Below the pieces are notes generated by a model. That model did no database searches. It was not told the origin of the DNA and saw only the letters and a list, made by a program, of their open reading frames with translations. A stretch of 21,377 bases of DNA, from NCBI GenBank assembly GCA_943704525.1, contig CALSCQ010003033.1, positions 1 through 21,377 on the forward strand, written 5' to 3'. Within the stretch, counting starts at the first letter, position 1; the number at the start of each line of letters is the position of its first letter. Source of the stretch: Pigoraptor vietnamica (Eukaryota > Opisthokonta > Filasterea). The translations under genes and the position numbers were made by a program. Shown here one piece after another: positions 9,369 through 19,076 of the stretch.

Positions 9369-12300
9369 CTACAGGAGGTGAGCGAGGCGTTGGTCGCTCC
9401 GGAGGCGCGCGTCGAGCTTGATGTACTTCTGCGGCGCGCTTTCCTTGTGCGCCGCAAGCCGCTGCTCGAGAATGTGGATCTTGAACATGGCGTCGTTGCA
9501 AAACGCGACGTACTCCTCCTCTTCCTCCTTGTCGATCGTGCTCTGGTTCTGCGCATACCACGCCTGGCGCTTCTGCAGCTCGGCCGTCTCCTCCTCGAAG
9601 CGCGACTGGATGAGATTCGCCTTGTCGATGAGCCGCTGCTTGAGGTCCTTCAGGCACTCCTCGCGCACGCGCTGTGCGTCCTCCGCCGTCAGCTTGTTCG
9701 GGCGGTCGAGACGTGCGAGGAACGGCGCCAGGTAATCCAACTCGGCGGCCGTAGAGTCCTCCTCGGTCTTCTTCGTCTCGATCTCCGCGCGGTGCGAGCG
9801 GATCGACTTGTTGCGCGCCGTGTCGTAGAACGAAACGGTCAGCTGCACAGACGCCTCCTCCTTCTTGCGAAGCGCGAGAATGTCGCGGACCTACGCAGTT
9901 CAAAAAATGATATCGTCAGTGGACGCACATTGATATACCGCGCCACACACAATAATATGCGCGTGGACGCCACCAAAACATGCGAGCGGAGCAAACTAAC
10001 CTGCTTCTCGCTCTCCCGCACAAGCGACGTGCACGTGGTCTCGGCGTGCAGGAGGTCTTGAAGCTCCTCCCACAGCTGAATGCGCTTTGGCGGCTTCGTT
10101 GGCTTGAGTCCGTGGAACTGCGTGATGTCTTCCAGCCCCGTCGCCTTCTCCCCTTGCGGCTTGACAAAATCGCGCGTCGACGCAATGATGCGGTCGGGCT
10201 CGAGGTGGAACGTGAGGCGGATGCTGTCCTCGCTCACAAAGAACGTGCGCTTGTTGACCTGTTCGCCGGCGGGTGCGTCCGCGCGCAGGGCAAATTTCTC
10301 CGTCATCTTGCGAATGGGACGGTCCTCAGACGGTGCCGCCATCGACCGCGCCTGCTTCCCCGGCGTGGCCTGTGGCGGCGGCGCACCGATGAGCGTCGGC
10401 GAGTCAAACGTCGCGCTCCGGTACGTCAGGTTGTCGTCCGTGTCGACAAACGTCTCCGTGAGCTTGCGACCCGTGTCGTGGCGGGTGACGAGGCCGTCCA
10501 GACGTGCGTTCGAGTAAAAGTGCATCGTCATGCTGCCGTCGCCCTTGCCCGGCTCAAAGTAAATGTGCTGGCGGAGAGAGTGCACGCGGCCGGGGGCGAA
10601 CGTCTCCGTCACGAGCCCGCGCGGGACGATGCGCGACCGCTCCACCAGCCGGTCCTTGCGGTTTGCGTACGTCTCGCGAATTTCGGCGACCTCATTGTTC
10701 GAATCCTCCTTGAAGATCGTCAGTCGCGACACGAGGCCGTCCTCGCGCACATATTCGGCAAACTTTTCGAGCTTCGCGCCCTTGTAAAGGAGCGTCTTCT
10801 TGCCGCCAGGACACCGCGACTGGTACTCGTGCGCGTTGATCTGTGGACACACACGCAATGGCTGGGGTTAGAACACGCAAGGAAGCCTTCGCACTAGAGG
10901 CACAATATCCTTCGGAATCGTACCTGTATGCGGTTCACCCACGACGGCGGGAGATCGAGAATGGCCTCCGTCTCGTCGTCTTCGGGCTCGGGCGAAAGCG
11001 GTGGCGACGTCGGCGCATCGTCGTCTTCTGTCGGCTTTGGCACGTTCGGCTGCAACTTGGTGCTCTCCGGGAAGATGTACTCCCAACGCGACGTGTCCGC
11101 AAGTTCGTACGCCATGCTCTGGACGGCGCAAATGGGCGGTTTGTTAGCTCAAACGTGCGACGGACGGTGTGTTTCAGTGTGTTTCAGTGTTTGCATGGGC
11201 GTGTGTATGCAATTACGCTCCCCCACAATATCATATAGCCATCCGTACTCACCCCGACGCCCTCGCTGCAGTCCTGCATGTTGACCCAGTAGTTGGCATT
11301 GGACCACACGCACTCGATACCGAGGTACTGGAAGTGGTTGGTCGGGTAGATCTTCCCTGTCGACGGCTCGACAAAGAACGCCTCGGGAACCTCGCGCTTC
11401 CCCGCAAGCACGAGCACCCAGCTATGCACGCGCAGGCCGTGGAGAACGTCCGCCTTCGGCTTGTTGCGCTCCTGTTGAGTCGCGCAGTTCACCGGAAATG
11501 AGAAGAGGACACGCGCCCAAAAAGTGGCGGCCAAAAAACTATCGATTGCACCAGTAGTATCGACCAGCCAAGTGTTATGGAAGGATAGATTTCACACTGA
11601 CCGCCTTCGCCGCTTCCTCGTCCTCTTTCCTCTTCCGCTCGGCGGCCTCCGCGAGTGCCTTTTGCTTCGCATCGTACTTGAGAATGAAGCGACTCTTCAA
11701 CTCGCGCGGCGGCTTCACCTGCAGCGCACGATAAGTAGCACGTCAGTAGACACACAAACAGATTACAGAAGCGCGACATACGGCACCCTTGTTGCGCGAA
11801 TGCAGCTAAGCATAGGAGTCTCACGTAGGCGAGAATGCACGCACGCAACCCCACGAGCTACGTTGCCCTTCTAAACACAATCCGTCACTCACTTGGTAAG
11901 AGCACTCCTGTTCCTTGACTTGCTCCACGGGGGGCGGCGGCGGCTGGACGAGCAGCGGACAGATGACTCGGGACTGGTCCATGAGCGTAATCTCTCGCGC
12001 TGCGTATCCGCACACGCAGTACGCGTCGTAGCCCGCGCCAAGGAGGAGGGAGCACAACACCATGCTAAAGTCGAAGCAGTTGCCGCCGTGTCGTTCGAGC
12101 GTGAGGGTCGGAGAGCACAGCTTGTCGGGCTGAGGAGAGAACAAACGAGACATTAAGCGAGGCTGTCGGAGTCCACACACGCAGCGAAGGCACACGTACA
12201 CACTTACTTGCACTCACACACACACACACACCCAGCCAACGATTCCACTAGCGTTGCGCGTGATGTAATAAAAAAAAAGTGAGGCCCACGCACCAGCTCT

Positions 12301-13135
12301 GTCGGGTTTGAGAGCGGTTCGTACACGAGGTAATCCGCAACAAAGCTGGCGCATCCGTCGTAGTCGTACAGCTCCTTGTACGGAAGGAGGGTTGGGCGAA
12401 GCGTCGTGCAGACGAATTTCTGCGAGACACGGAATATGTTAGAAAATATGGACTCGCAATACACACCACACACACAGACACACACACTCACACGCCACAC
12501 GGTACACACGCGCTACACACACGCACACACACACATAACACACACACATAACACACACACAACGCGACAGAATGCGCGCGCACCTCAACGCCCTGCTCGT
12601 TCGGCGGGCAGAGCAGCAGCGGCTTGCGGTCGGGGTACAACTGCACAAACTGCCGCCTGAAGTTCTCCACAAACGCGAGCACGAGCTCCTCCTTGTACGA
12701 GTTCGTCTTGTACGACTCCGGCACGGCCTTCTGGGGGCCATCCTTCTTCCCGCTCACCGGCCGCGACGACTTCGTTGTCACAGCCTCAATCTGATTCCGC
12801 AAGTCCTCCGCCTCGAGTATCAGTGACTCGTGCGACTCTGCCGACATGGGCCCATCCTCACGCTCACTCCCGGGCGACTGCGGCACAGACACTGGTCCGT
12901 CCGCCGGCACCTCCTCCGTGTCCATGTCATCGGCGCCATCCTCAAACGTGACCGTCGCGGGCGGTGGGTTCGACGTCGAGAGCAAGTTTTCCTTGCTAGA
13001 GCCGCGCTGGGGCGACCCGCCCTCAGCCAACAGCGAGTTTTGAGAGCCCGCCGCACTACGACCGGGAGTTCGAAGCCCCACGGTTGCGGGCGAGGGGTCG
13101 TCAAGGTTCGAGCGACTGCCGACCTGGCTCGGCAT
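9369..13135 (-). CDS. DRC7: DRC7 (CCDC135/Lobo), nexin-dynein regulatory complex subunit 7, eight exons
   Basis: Exons 13135-12584, 12419-12294, 12129-11893, 11718-11602, 11471-11253, 11118-10924, 10840-10001 and 9890-9369 (stop TAG) give 935 residues; human DRC7 is about 874. All seven introns are phase 0. DRC7 is a linker subunit of the nexin-dynein regulatory complex that controls dynein on the axoneme. Signature segments are all present: SYKTNSYKEE and LYPDRKPLLLCPPNEQGVE (about 150-184), KFVCTTLRPTLLPY, the transglutaminase-like HGGNCFDFSMVLCSLLLGAG with Cys244, DVLHGLRVHSWVLVLAGKRE, YWVNMQDC, PPSWVNRI, GLVSRLT, then LDYLAPFLARL, KQRLIDKANLIQSRFE and ILEQRLAAHKE near the end. The first 140 residues are a Ser/Pro/acidic low-complexity tail not typical of the family. 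Presence of this protein means the organism builds motile flagella. A candidate RFX X-box lies upstream. Confidence 0.96.
12213..12232. repeat. Short (CA)n run in DRC7 intron 2
   Basis: About ten CA units on the plus strand, TG on the sense strand, between exons 2 and 3 of DRC7. Confidence 0.9.
12460..12563. repeat. (CA)n microsatellite in DRC7 intron 1
   Basis: A degenerate run of CA with CG, TA and CATAA interruptions on the plus strand, TG-rich on the sense strand. It fills the 164-nt intron between the donor at 12583 and a TCTAAC branch point at 12443-12438. Confidence 0.92.
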
Positions 13136-13357
13136 CTTCGCACGGCGGGTTTGGGGATCCCGCGTCCCGCGCGCTCAAACAACAGAGAGTTGGCGATCCG
13201 ATATACGAAACTCGCAATAGACAATAGCTACCGCTGAGGGTCAGCGCCCGAGCGACAGTAAATGTGTCGTCCGAAGCAAAGGATGGACGAAGAACGAAAC
13301 ACAAAAGCGCGCACACACTGCGAATGTCAGTGCCGAACTGGAGCATACTCACGGGCG

Positions 13358-13371
13358 GTTGCCGTGGCAAT
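13358..13371. promoter_or_regulatory. RFX-type X-box GTTGCCGTGGCAAT upstream of DRC7
   Basis: This is two bases away from the palindromic X-box GTTGCCATGGCAAC. On the DRC7 sense strand it reads ATTGCCACGGCAAC, with a perfect right half-site (GGCAAC) and one mismatch in the left. It lies about 223 bases upstream of the DRC7 ATG, in the usual range for ciliary X-boxes. RFX factors bind such sites and drive ciliary genes in animals and choanoflagellates. Function here is inferred. Confidence 0.55.
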
Positions 13372-13463
13372 GGCTTCAAAGAATTACCGAATTCTCGCAT
13401 ATATTAATAAAGTAACATTTCTTGTTACACCAGTAGCGAGATCTCGGTTATTCTGTTGACGGT

Positions 13464-13511
13464 CATTTTGGCGCACTCGGATTGGCCCATTTTGCTGCAC
13501 TCTGATTGGTT
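13464..13511. repeat. Tandem 24-bp imperfect duplication carrying CCAAT boxes
   Basis: Two adjacent 24-base units, each starting CATTTTG and containing GCACTC.GATTGG, put two inverted CCAAT pentamers (ATTGG at 13481 and 13505) exactly 24 bases apart. A third box, CCAAT, follows at 13537-13541. Such clusters are typical NF-Y targets. Confidence 0.7.
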
Positions 13512-13842
13512 CACCGTTCTCAGTGTGAGTGGCCGACCAATCGCAAGAGACGAGACAGAAGTCGCCTGTTGTGTCCCGGCAAGTGGAGCGCCAGCCGGTG
13601 GATATTCTGTGTGGCCGTGTGGGTGTGCGTGTGACTGTCAGTATTGCCCCGCACGTGCGAGTGTGCGCATGTGTGTGAGACGCGTCGGAGCTCGCATTGC
13701 GGTTGTCGGCTGTGCTACGCACGGGCACGTGGTGAGCGACAGACTTAGATCCGGCAGCAGGGCAAGAAAAGGTGGCATACAGCAAGCGAAAAACTTTGTT
13801 CAAAAACCGTCCTGCCCTTCGGATCGCACGACTCGAGTCGTG

Positions 13843-13926
13843 GTGAGCACATGTATATCTTGCCTTGAGCTCTATGCCTTGCAAGTGAACTCGGACTAAC
13901 CGGTGCTTGACTGTTTTTTCGCGCAG
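13843..13926 (+). other. Probable 5' UTR intron of the sterol P450 gene
   Basis: The acceptor is strong: CTTGAC branch point, a run of six T and GCGCAG, ending 16 bases before the ATG. The best donor I can find is GTGAGC at 13843, giving an 84-nt intron like its neighbours. The acceptor is more certain than the donor. A first coding exon further upstream is less likely because the membrane anchor begins right at this ATG. Confidence 0.5.
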
Positions 13927-13942
13927 TTCTGTTTGTGCGAGA

Positions 13943-15826
13943 ATGGTTCTCGTCGAGGCGGTCGTCCTCCTCCTCACGGCCGTCGCCGTCTTTGCTGCGT
14001 ACGAGCAGCACAGCCTGTGGCGCAAGCGCAAGAACCTCCCCGGGCCCTCGGTGACCCCGCCTTTTTTTGGGACCATCTTTCACATGATCAAGCGACCCTT
14101 TGAGTACTATGACATCCAGGAGAAGTACGGCCCCCTCTCGTGGAACTGCCTGATTGGCAAGTGAGTGCGGCCCCAACACTGCATGCAGCCACTTGCCCGC
14201 ACCGTCGTTCGTCGTGAATGCGCTATGTGCTTCGCGATTTTCACTCCCTTGCCCTTTCATAAGCAACCAGTTAACAAATTGCACTGCTCGCACTATTCTA
14301 ACGCAACGATGCACATTCCCGCAGGTTCGTCGTCTTCAGCGCGGACCTCGAGGCCACGCGTAAGGTGTTTGCCAACACGGCCGACAGCTTCCGTCTCATG
14401 CTGACGCTCGGCGCGCGCCGCATCCTCGGCGACAACAACATCGCCTTCATGAATGGCCCTCCCCACAAGGCCCTCCGCAAGCGCCTGCTGCCCCTCTTCA
14501 CGCGCAAGGCCCTCCGCGTCTACCTCGCCATCCAGGAGCGCGAGATTCGCGAGCACATTGATCAGTGGCTCAAGATGCCCCAGGTGCGTCAAACTCTTAT
14601 GCCGTGTGTCTCGACGAATATGTGCGTCACATGTCACGTTCTCTTGCTACGAAATGGACACTCACCTCTATCTCGAATTCAAATTACAGCCCATCCAGGT
14701 CCGCCTTCTCGCACGCGACCTGAACATTGTCACGTCGACGAGCGTGTTCGTGGGCCCCTACATGACGCCGGAGCGCCGCGACGTGTTCGCCAAGCTGTAC
14801 AACGTGATGAACGACGGCATGCTCGCTTTCCCCCTCAACTTCCCCGGAACGACCCTCTGGCACGCGATCCGCGCCCGCGAGAAGATCATGACGATGCTTG
14901 TCGACTGCGTGCAGCGCAGCCGCGAGCGCATGGCCGGCGGCGAGGAGGCCAAGTGCCTTCTCGATGTGTGGATGGAGGCGGTGGAGAACGACAAGTCGAA
15001 GGGCGAGGAGGTCGCGGACCCGGCCGCGGGCGAGCAGGACGAGTCTGACAACACGAAGCCGGCCGAGTTTGACGAGACGGACTACGACATTGCGCTCCAC
15101 GTTCTCGACTTCCTCTTTGCAAGCCAGGACGCGTCGACGTCGTCGATTGTGTGGGCGTGCACGCTGCTGGAGGAGCACCCGGACGTTCTTGCGAAGCTCC
15201 GCGAGGAGCAGGCGCGCATGCGGCCCAACGACGCGCCGTTTGATCCCGAAGAGTGCGACAAGATGACGTACACGCGCCAGGTGAGCGTTTGTTGTGTCCT
15301 GCGTTATTGTATTTCTTATGCGAAACTGTGTGCGTGCGTGTGCGTGTTGTGCCCATCGACAGCCCAATGCCACTCCACTCACACGGTGCACTTTCGTCTC
15401 CCAACGCAGGTGGTCAAGGAGATTCTCCGCTTCCGCCCCCCCGCGACGATGGTCCCCCACATTGCTGTCAAGGAGTGCGCCATCAGCAGCGACTACACTG
15501 TGCCCGAGGGCTCGATCGTGCTCCCCAGCATCTGGGCGTCCCACTTCCAGAACTTCACCGACGCACACAAGTTCGACCCCGACCGCTTCTCTGCCGAGCG
15601 TCGCGAGGACGTGACGTATGCCAAGAACTTCCTTGCCTTTGGCGCCGGCCCGCACATGTGCCTCGGCCGCGAGTATGCGATGAACCACATTATGGCCTTC
15701 GCCGGCCTCTGGGCGATGAAGGTGGACAGCAAGCGCATCCGGACGCCGGGCTGCGACGACATTGTGTTCCTCCCGACGATTTACCCTGCGGACGACTGCA
15801 GGATTGCGATCACCGCGCGCGCCTAA
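13943..15826 (+). CDS. CYP710: Cytochrome P450, sterol C-22 desaturase type (CYP710/CYP61, ERG5-like), four coding exons
   Basis: Exons 13943-14160, 14325-14583, 14690-15280 and 15410-15826 (stop TAA) give 494 residues, the usual length for CYP710. The enzyme is a microsomal P450 that introduces the C-22 double bond of ergosterol or stigmasterol. Features in order: an N-terminal anchor helix (residues 2-19), the Pro-rich hinge NLPGP (31-35), an I-helix LFASQDASTSSIVW (301-314) that is a hallmark of the CYP61/CYP710 clan, ExxR at Glu360-Arg363, FDPDRF (411-416), the heme loop FGAGPHMCLG with Cys440, and the C-terminal DDIVFLPTIYPADDC typical of C-22 desaturases. The I-helix lacks the usual acid-threonine pair and has QDAST, as in other members. 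An acidic lineage-specific insert lies at about 259-290. CYP51 was considered, but the I-helix and C-terminus do not fit it. The gene is divergent from DRC7. Confidence 0.9.
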
Positions 15827-16352
15827 ACTGCTGCGTTGCCCCGTTCTGTATAAACCGACACTGAGATTCTATAACGTCATGAGCGTTACTTCGGCCGTTA
15901 CTTGCTAATTGGTGGCTCTCATCGCTTCTACTACAAGTCGCCCCGTCACGGCGACGATCGAGTGGCATCGCGCGGCAAGTGCGTCGAGTTGCGCGGCGAC
16001 GACATGGAGCTTCGCGAGCAAGCGTGGCTGTCGACGTCGACGACGGACGAGACGGGCGGCAAGATTGCGTTGCTGTCGCAGTCTACGCGGCGCAGTCACC
16101 GATGCGCACGCAGTCGTCGGGCAGTGTGTGCAAGCACGCTGATTCATGATTGTATGTGCGGGCGTTGTTGTGAGTGCGCGGCGACGGCGAAGCTTGTGGA
16201 CAGTTTCGTCCCCCGTCCATTTTTGTCCCCCCTGTCTGTTCCAATCAATGAAAGCCAACTACTACCTCCCCTGCCCATCCCGGCATTGACGGCCATAGTC
16301 ACGACAGGTGAACAGTATTGTCATGACGAAAGGAAAGTTTATGTGAACAGCG
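15827..16352. other. Convergent 3' region of P450 and PPR genes, with an unexplained GC-rich stretch
   Basis: These 526 bases separate two stop codons that face each other. From about 15909 to 16180 the composition is as GC-rich as the flanking exons, with open frames on both strands, but no translation resembles a known domain. The rest is AT-richer. It may be long 3' UTR, a decayed exon or an unrecognised short gene. Confidence 0.5.
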
Positions 16353-19004
16353 TCAAGACGACTTCGAAGCCGTGTTCGGTTCCGACGGTGCCTCCAGATT
16401 GTCTCCGAAAGCCAGTCCTCCGTCGGCGTATCGTCCCACGCCGTGCGCATCCGTTTCAGATGCGCCCGTGTAACCACCTTGCGAACGAGGCCTCTGCGCG
16501 TCGGTAGCGCGATGCATGGCGGGACCAGCCCATCTCTCTCCCATTCGCGGTGTGCCTTCGCGTCCGCGCGCGCCTTCCCTCCTGTCCCTGTGCACGGGTG
16601 CGTCCCCGCCGTAACGACCGTCCGTCCGTGCGCGGGGGGCAAAGGGCAGTTGTTCAACCGAGAGCTTCTTCCACTCGTCGCCGAGAGGGCGCGCCTCTCG
16701 CCATCGCATGCGACCTGCGCCTCCGTCGTCTGTCGAGCGCTCAGCGAAACGGCGCTCAGCGAAAGGTCGTTGGCCGCGCGATCCGCGGAAATGATCGCCT
16801 TTTCTTTGCGAACGACGGTTCCCGTCGTCGCCCACAGGCCTCTCAGCAGCGCCCTCGAACCTGCGCTCGCGGTCCGTCGCTCGCTCGTCGCTTCCGGGCG
16901 CTTCTCCTCCGTCAAACCCGGACGCACGCTCGTCAAATCGGCGCTCGTTACGTCGGCTACCGTGGCCTCTGTCGCCGCCGAAATCGCGCGCCTCTAGCGT
17001 GCCCCACGAACGCCGATCCTCCCACTCGCCAGCGAATGAGCGCTCACTCAATCGCCCATCCGAAGCACCGCCAGCGACCTCGCCGTCCCCGTCCTCTCGG
17101 TCGCTCTGCGATCCATCCGCGCTTTCCTCCCGTTTCTTCGCTGCACCGCCCGTTCGAAACTTGCCGCGTCTGCCCTGTTGGCCGACATCCGCCGCCTGCA
17201 GAGTGGCGACGTCCACGCCCACCACGTTGCGAAGGGGCTCGTTGATCGCGGCCGCAAATGTGCTCGACGCGAACGTCGCCGCCCTCAGCTGCTCCAGCAT
17301 CTTTAGGTCGACGCTTATCCGCGCCTTGCGACAGAGTTCCAGCACGCGCTCCGCCGCCGCGGCGTTCTTGGCTCCGCACGCGGCCCGCATGAGGTTGCCC
17401 AGAATGGCGACAGACAAGCGCATCCCCTTGCGCTGTCCTATACGAAACGCGCGCTCCGCAACATCGACGCGCCCAGCCGAAGCCGCGACCGTGAGCGCCG
17501 CACGCACCGTGAAGTCGTCTGCCGCGAGTGACTCGATCCCCCGTATGTCCGAAACACGGACCTTGCTGCGGCTGCGCAGCTCCGGCGCTGGACTGCTACC
17601 CACATCCTCGGCCTTCCCGAGGCCCATGGGCGGCGCTTCAATGACGCCGTCATACTGCTGAACCTCCACCTTCTCCGCCTTCTTGCCGCTCGCCCCTCGC
17701 GCGAGGCACTCGAAGAGTGCAAAGGCCTCGTCAAAGCGGCGGCGGCGGCCGAGCGACAGCATGAGCGCGTTGACGAGTGGGAGGTTCGCAGTGAGCCCGC
17801 TCTCCGCAAACGCTTTCGCGACGAGCGTCGGGTCGAGTCCGCCCACAGAGAACGAGCGCCGCTGTTCTCCGACGAGAATAAGGAACGTCCAGATGTTGGG
17901 CTCCACTTGCGCCTCCACCATCTCCGTAAGCACCGTCAGCGCCGCGCGCTGCATCTCGATAATGCGCTCCGACTTCCGTTCCCACGACATCTTCGGGTCT
18001 TCGCGCGCCTCAGCCTCGAATGGCGCCGCCATGGCACCCTTCAGCAGCGCGTTCCAGATGTTCGTGTCGGCGCGGCGGCGTGCGAGGACCGAGTCAAAGA
18101 GCGCCGTCCTGTGTTCGACCGTGCGGCAGTTCACCGAGAGCATCGTCACGGTCGCTTCGTTGGGGAAGTTCTCGATGCCCACCTCTTCGTTCATCAGCGC
18201 GATCGCTTCGGTCATAAGCCCGGCCTTCGCAAACACCATAAGGTACGCGTTGAGCACCATGGCGTTCGGCTCGACACCGACCGCGGACATCTGCGCGCGA
18301 TACTTCTTCGCCTGCTCGACCTTGGGCGCATAGCTGTTCTTCGCTAGCGCAGTGAACAGCGACGTGAAGGTAGACTGGTCCGGGGGGAGCCGCCTCCGCC
18401 GCATGTCGGCGTACAAAGAGATGGCCCGCTCGCCCCAGCCCGCCTTTGCGCACACGTCAATCAGCGCATTCCACACCGCCGGTTTTGCCCACGTGTCGTT
18501 CGAGATCATCTCGTCGAGCCACATGAACGCGCCCTCGTAGTCCCCGCGGTCGCCAGCCTCCGATATCTTCTGGGTGAAGAAAAACGCGTCCTTGACGGGC
18601 CGTCCCTTCTTCGGTCGCACCCACTCGTTCGTCACGGGATGCCGGTACGAATAGTTTCGCAGGCCCGCCTTCGTGATGAGCGCGCGAATCTCGCGCACGA
18701 GTGCACGGCGCTGCACGGGATCCTGCACCAGCGCGCACTCGGCCTTCTTCGCGTCAATCTCTCGGATCAATTCCGGAGGCGCCATACGCTTTCGCTCCTT
18801 GACTGGCAGCGGCGCAAAACGACCCGGGACATAATTATGCCTGATGCGTCTCATGATCGTTTCGCCCCCAGCCGTTGGCAGTCGCTCGAGCACGGCTGCG
18901 GTTGTGTGGAGGCCGCTTCGATGTGAAGAAGCTACAAGGAGACGATGTGCCGGCCGCGACAGCGCGATCGCGCGTGCGGCGGCGCCCCAGAGCAATAACG
19001 ACAT
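16353..19004 (-). CDS. Mitochondrial pentatricopeptide repeat (PPR) protein with long charged tail, intronless
   Basis: One uninterrupted frame of 883 residues ending TGA. The start is the first ATG. The N-terminus (MSLLLWGAAARAIALSRPAH, followed by RLLVASSHRSGLHTTAAV) is rich in Arg, Ala, Leu and Ser with no acids for about 39 residues, as in mitochondrial presequences. PPR-type helical repeats run from about residue 142 to 270 (for example VWNALIDVCAKAGWGERAISLYADM, cut here into its two helices, and LNAYLMVFAKAGLMTEAIALM), with weaker repeats at 316-440 and 495-560. PPR proteins bind organellar RNA and act in processing, stability or translation. From about 604 the protein turns into an Arg/Glu/Asp/Gly-rich low-complexity tail with recurrent RRF-x-ER units near 688, 714 and 751. 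This resembles RNA-binding RGG-like regions. The exact family member is not recognised; a PTCD1-like role is only a guess. It is divergent from the LPGAT1-type gene. Confidence 0.86.
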   Translation of the reverse strand: MSLLLWGAAARAIALSRPAHRLLVASSHRSGLHTTAAVLERLPTAGGETIMRRIRHNYVPGRFAPLPVKERKRMAPPELIREIDAKKAECALVQDPVQRRALVREIRALITKAGLRNYSYRHPVTNEWVRPKKGRPVKDAFFFTQKISEAGDRGDYEGAFMWLDEMISNDTWAKPAVWNALIDVCAKAGWGERAISLYADMRRRRLPPDQSTFTSLFTALAKNSYAPKVEQAKKYRAQMSAVGVEPNAMVLNAYLMVFAKAGLMTEAIALMNEEVGIENFPNEATVTMLSVNCRTVEHRTALFDSVLARRRADTNIWNALLKGAMAAPFEAEAREDPKMSWERKSERIIEMQRAALTVLTEMVEAQVEPNIWTFLILVGEQRRSFSVGGLDPTLVAKAFAESGLTANLPLVNALMLSLGRRRRFDEAFALFECLARGASGKKAEKVEVQQYDGVIEAPPMGLGKAEDVGSSPAPELRSRSKVRVSDIRGIESLAADDFTVRAALTVAASAGRVDVAERAFRIGQRKGMRLSVAILGNLMRAACGAKNAAAAERVLELCRKARISVDLKMLEQLRAATFASSTFAAAINEPLRNVVGVDVATLQAADVGQQGRRGKFRTGGAAKKREESADGSQSDREDGDGEVAGGASDGRLSERSFAGEWEDRRSWGTLEARDFGGDRGHGSRRNERRFDERASGFDGGEAPGSDERATDRERRFEGAAERPVGDDGNRRSQRKGDHFRGSRGQRPFAERRFAERSTDDGGAGRMRWREARPLGDEWKKLSVEQLPFAPRARTDGRYGGDAPVHRDRREGARGREGTPRMGERWAGPAMHRATDAQRPRSQGGYTGASETDAHGVGRYADGGLAFGDNLEAPSEPNTASKSS

Positions 19005-19076
19005 GTCATAATAAACGCAGCGCGCTTGCAAGTTAAAGAGAGACCGACGCTTGCGAACACACAGAAAAGAAAGAAA

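Larger units (their letters stand above)
13136..13942. promoter_or_regulatory. Divergent promoter region between DRC7 and the sterol P450
   Basis: The 807 bases between two head-to-head starts are AT-richer near 13380-13440. They contain an X-box on the DRC7 side, three CCAAT boxes (13481, 13505 and 13537; the first two as ATTGG) and a probable 5' UTR intron on the P450 side. An open frame of about 147 codons in this region has no recognisable domain and is Cys/Arg/Val biased, so I do not call it a gene. Confidence 0.65.

Noticed and set aside
9980-10897. 305-codon plus-strand frame opposite DRC7 exon 7
   Set aside because: Leu/Arg-rich antisense translation of a strongly conserved exon.
13456-13899. 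147-codon plus-strand frame in the DRC7/P450 promoter
   Set aside because: No homology, biased composition, and it overlaps promoter motifs and the probable 5' UTR intron.
14684-15688. 334-codon minus-strand frame opposite the P450
   Set aside because: It crosses P450 introns and exons alike and shows no domain; the plus strand has I-helix, ExxR and heme motifs.
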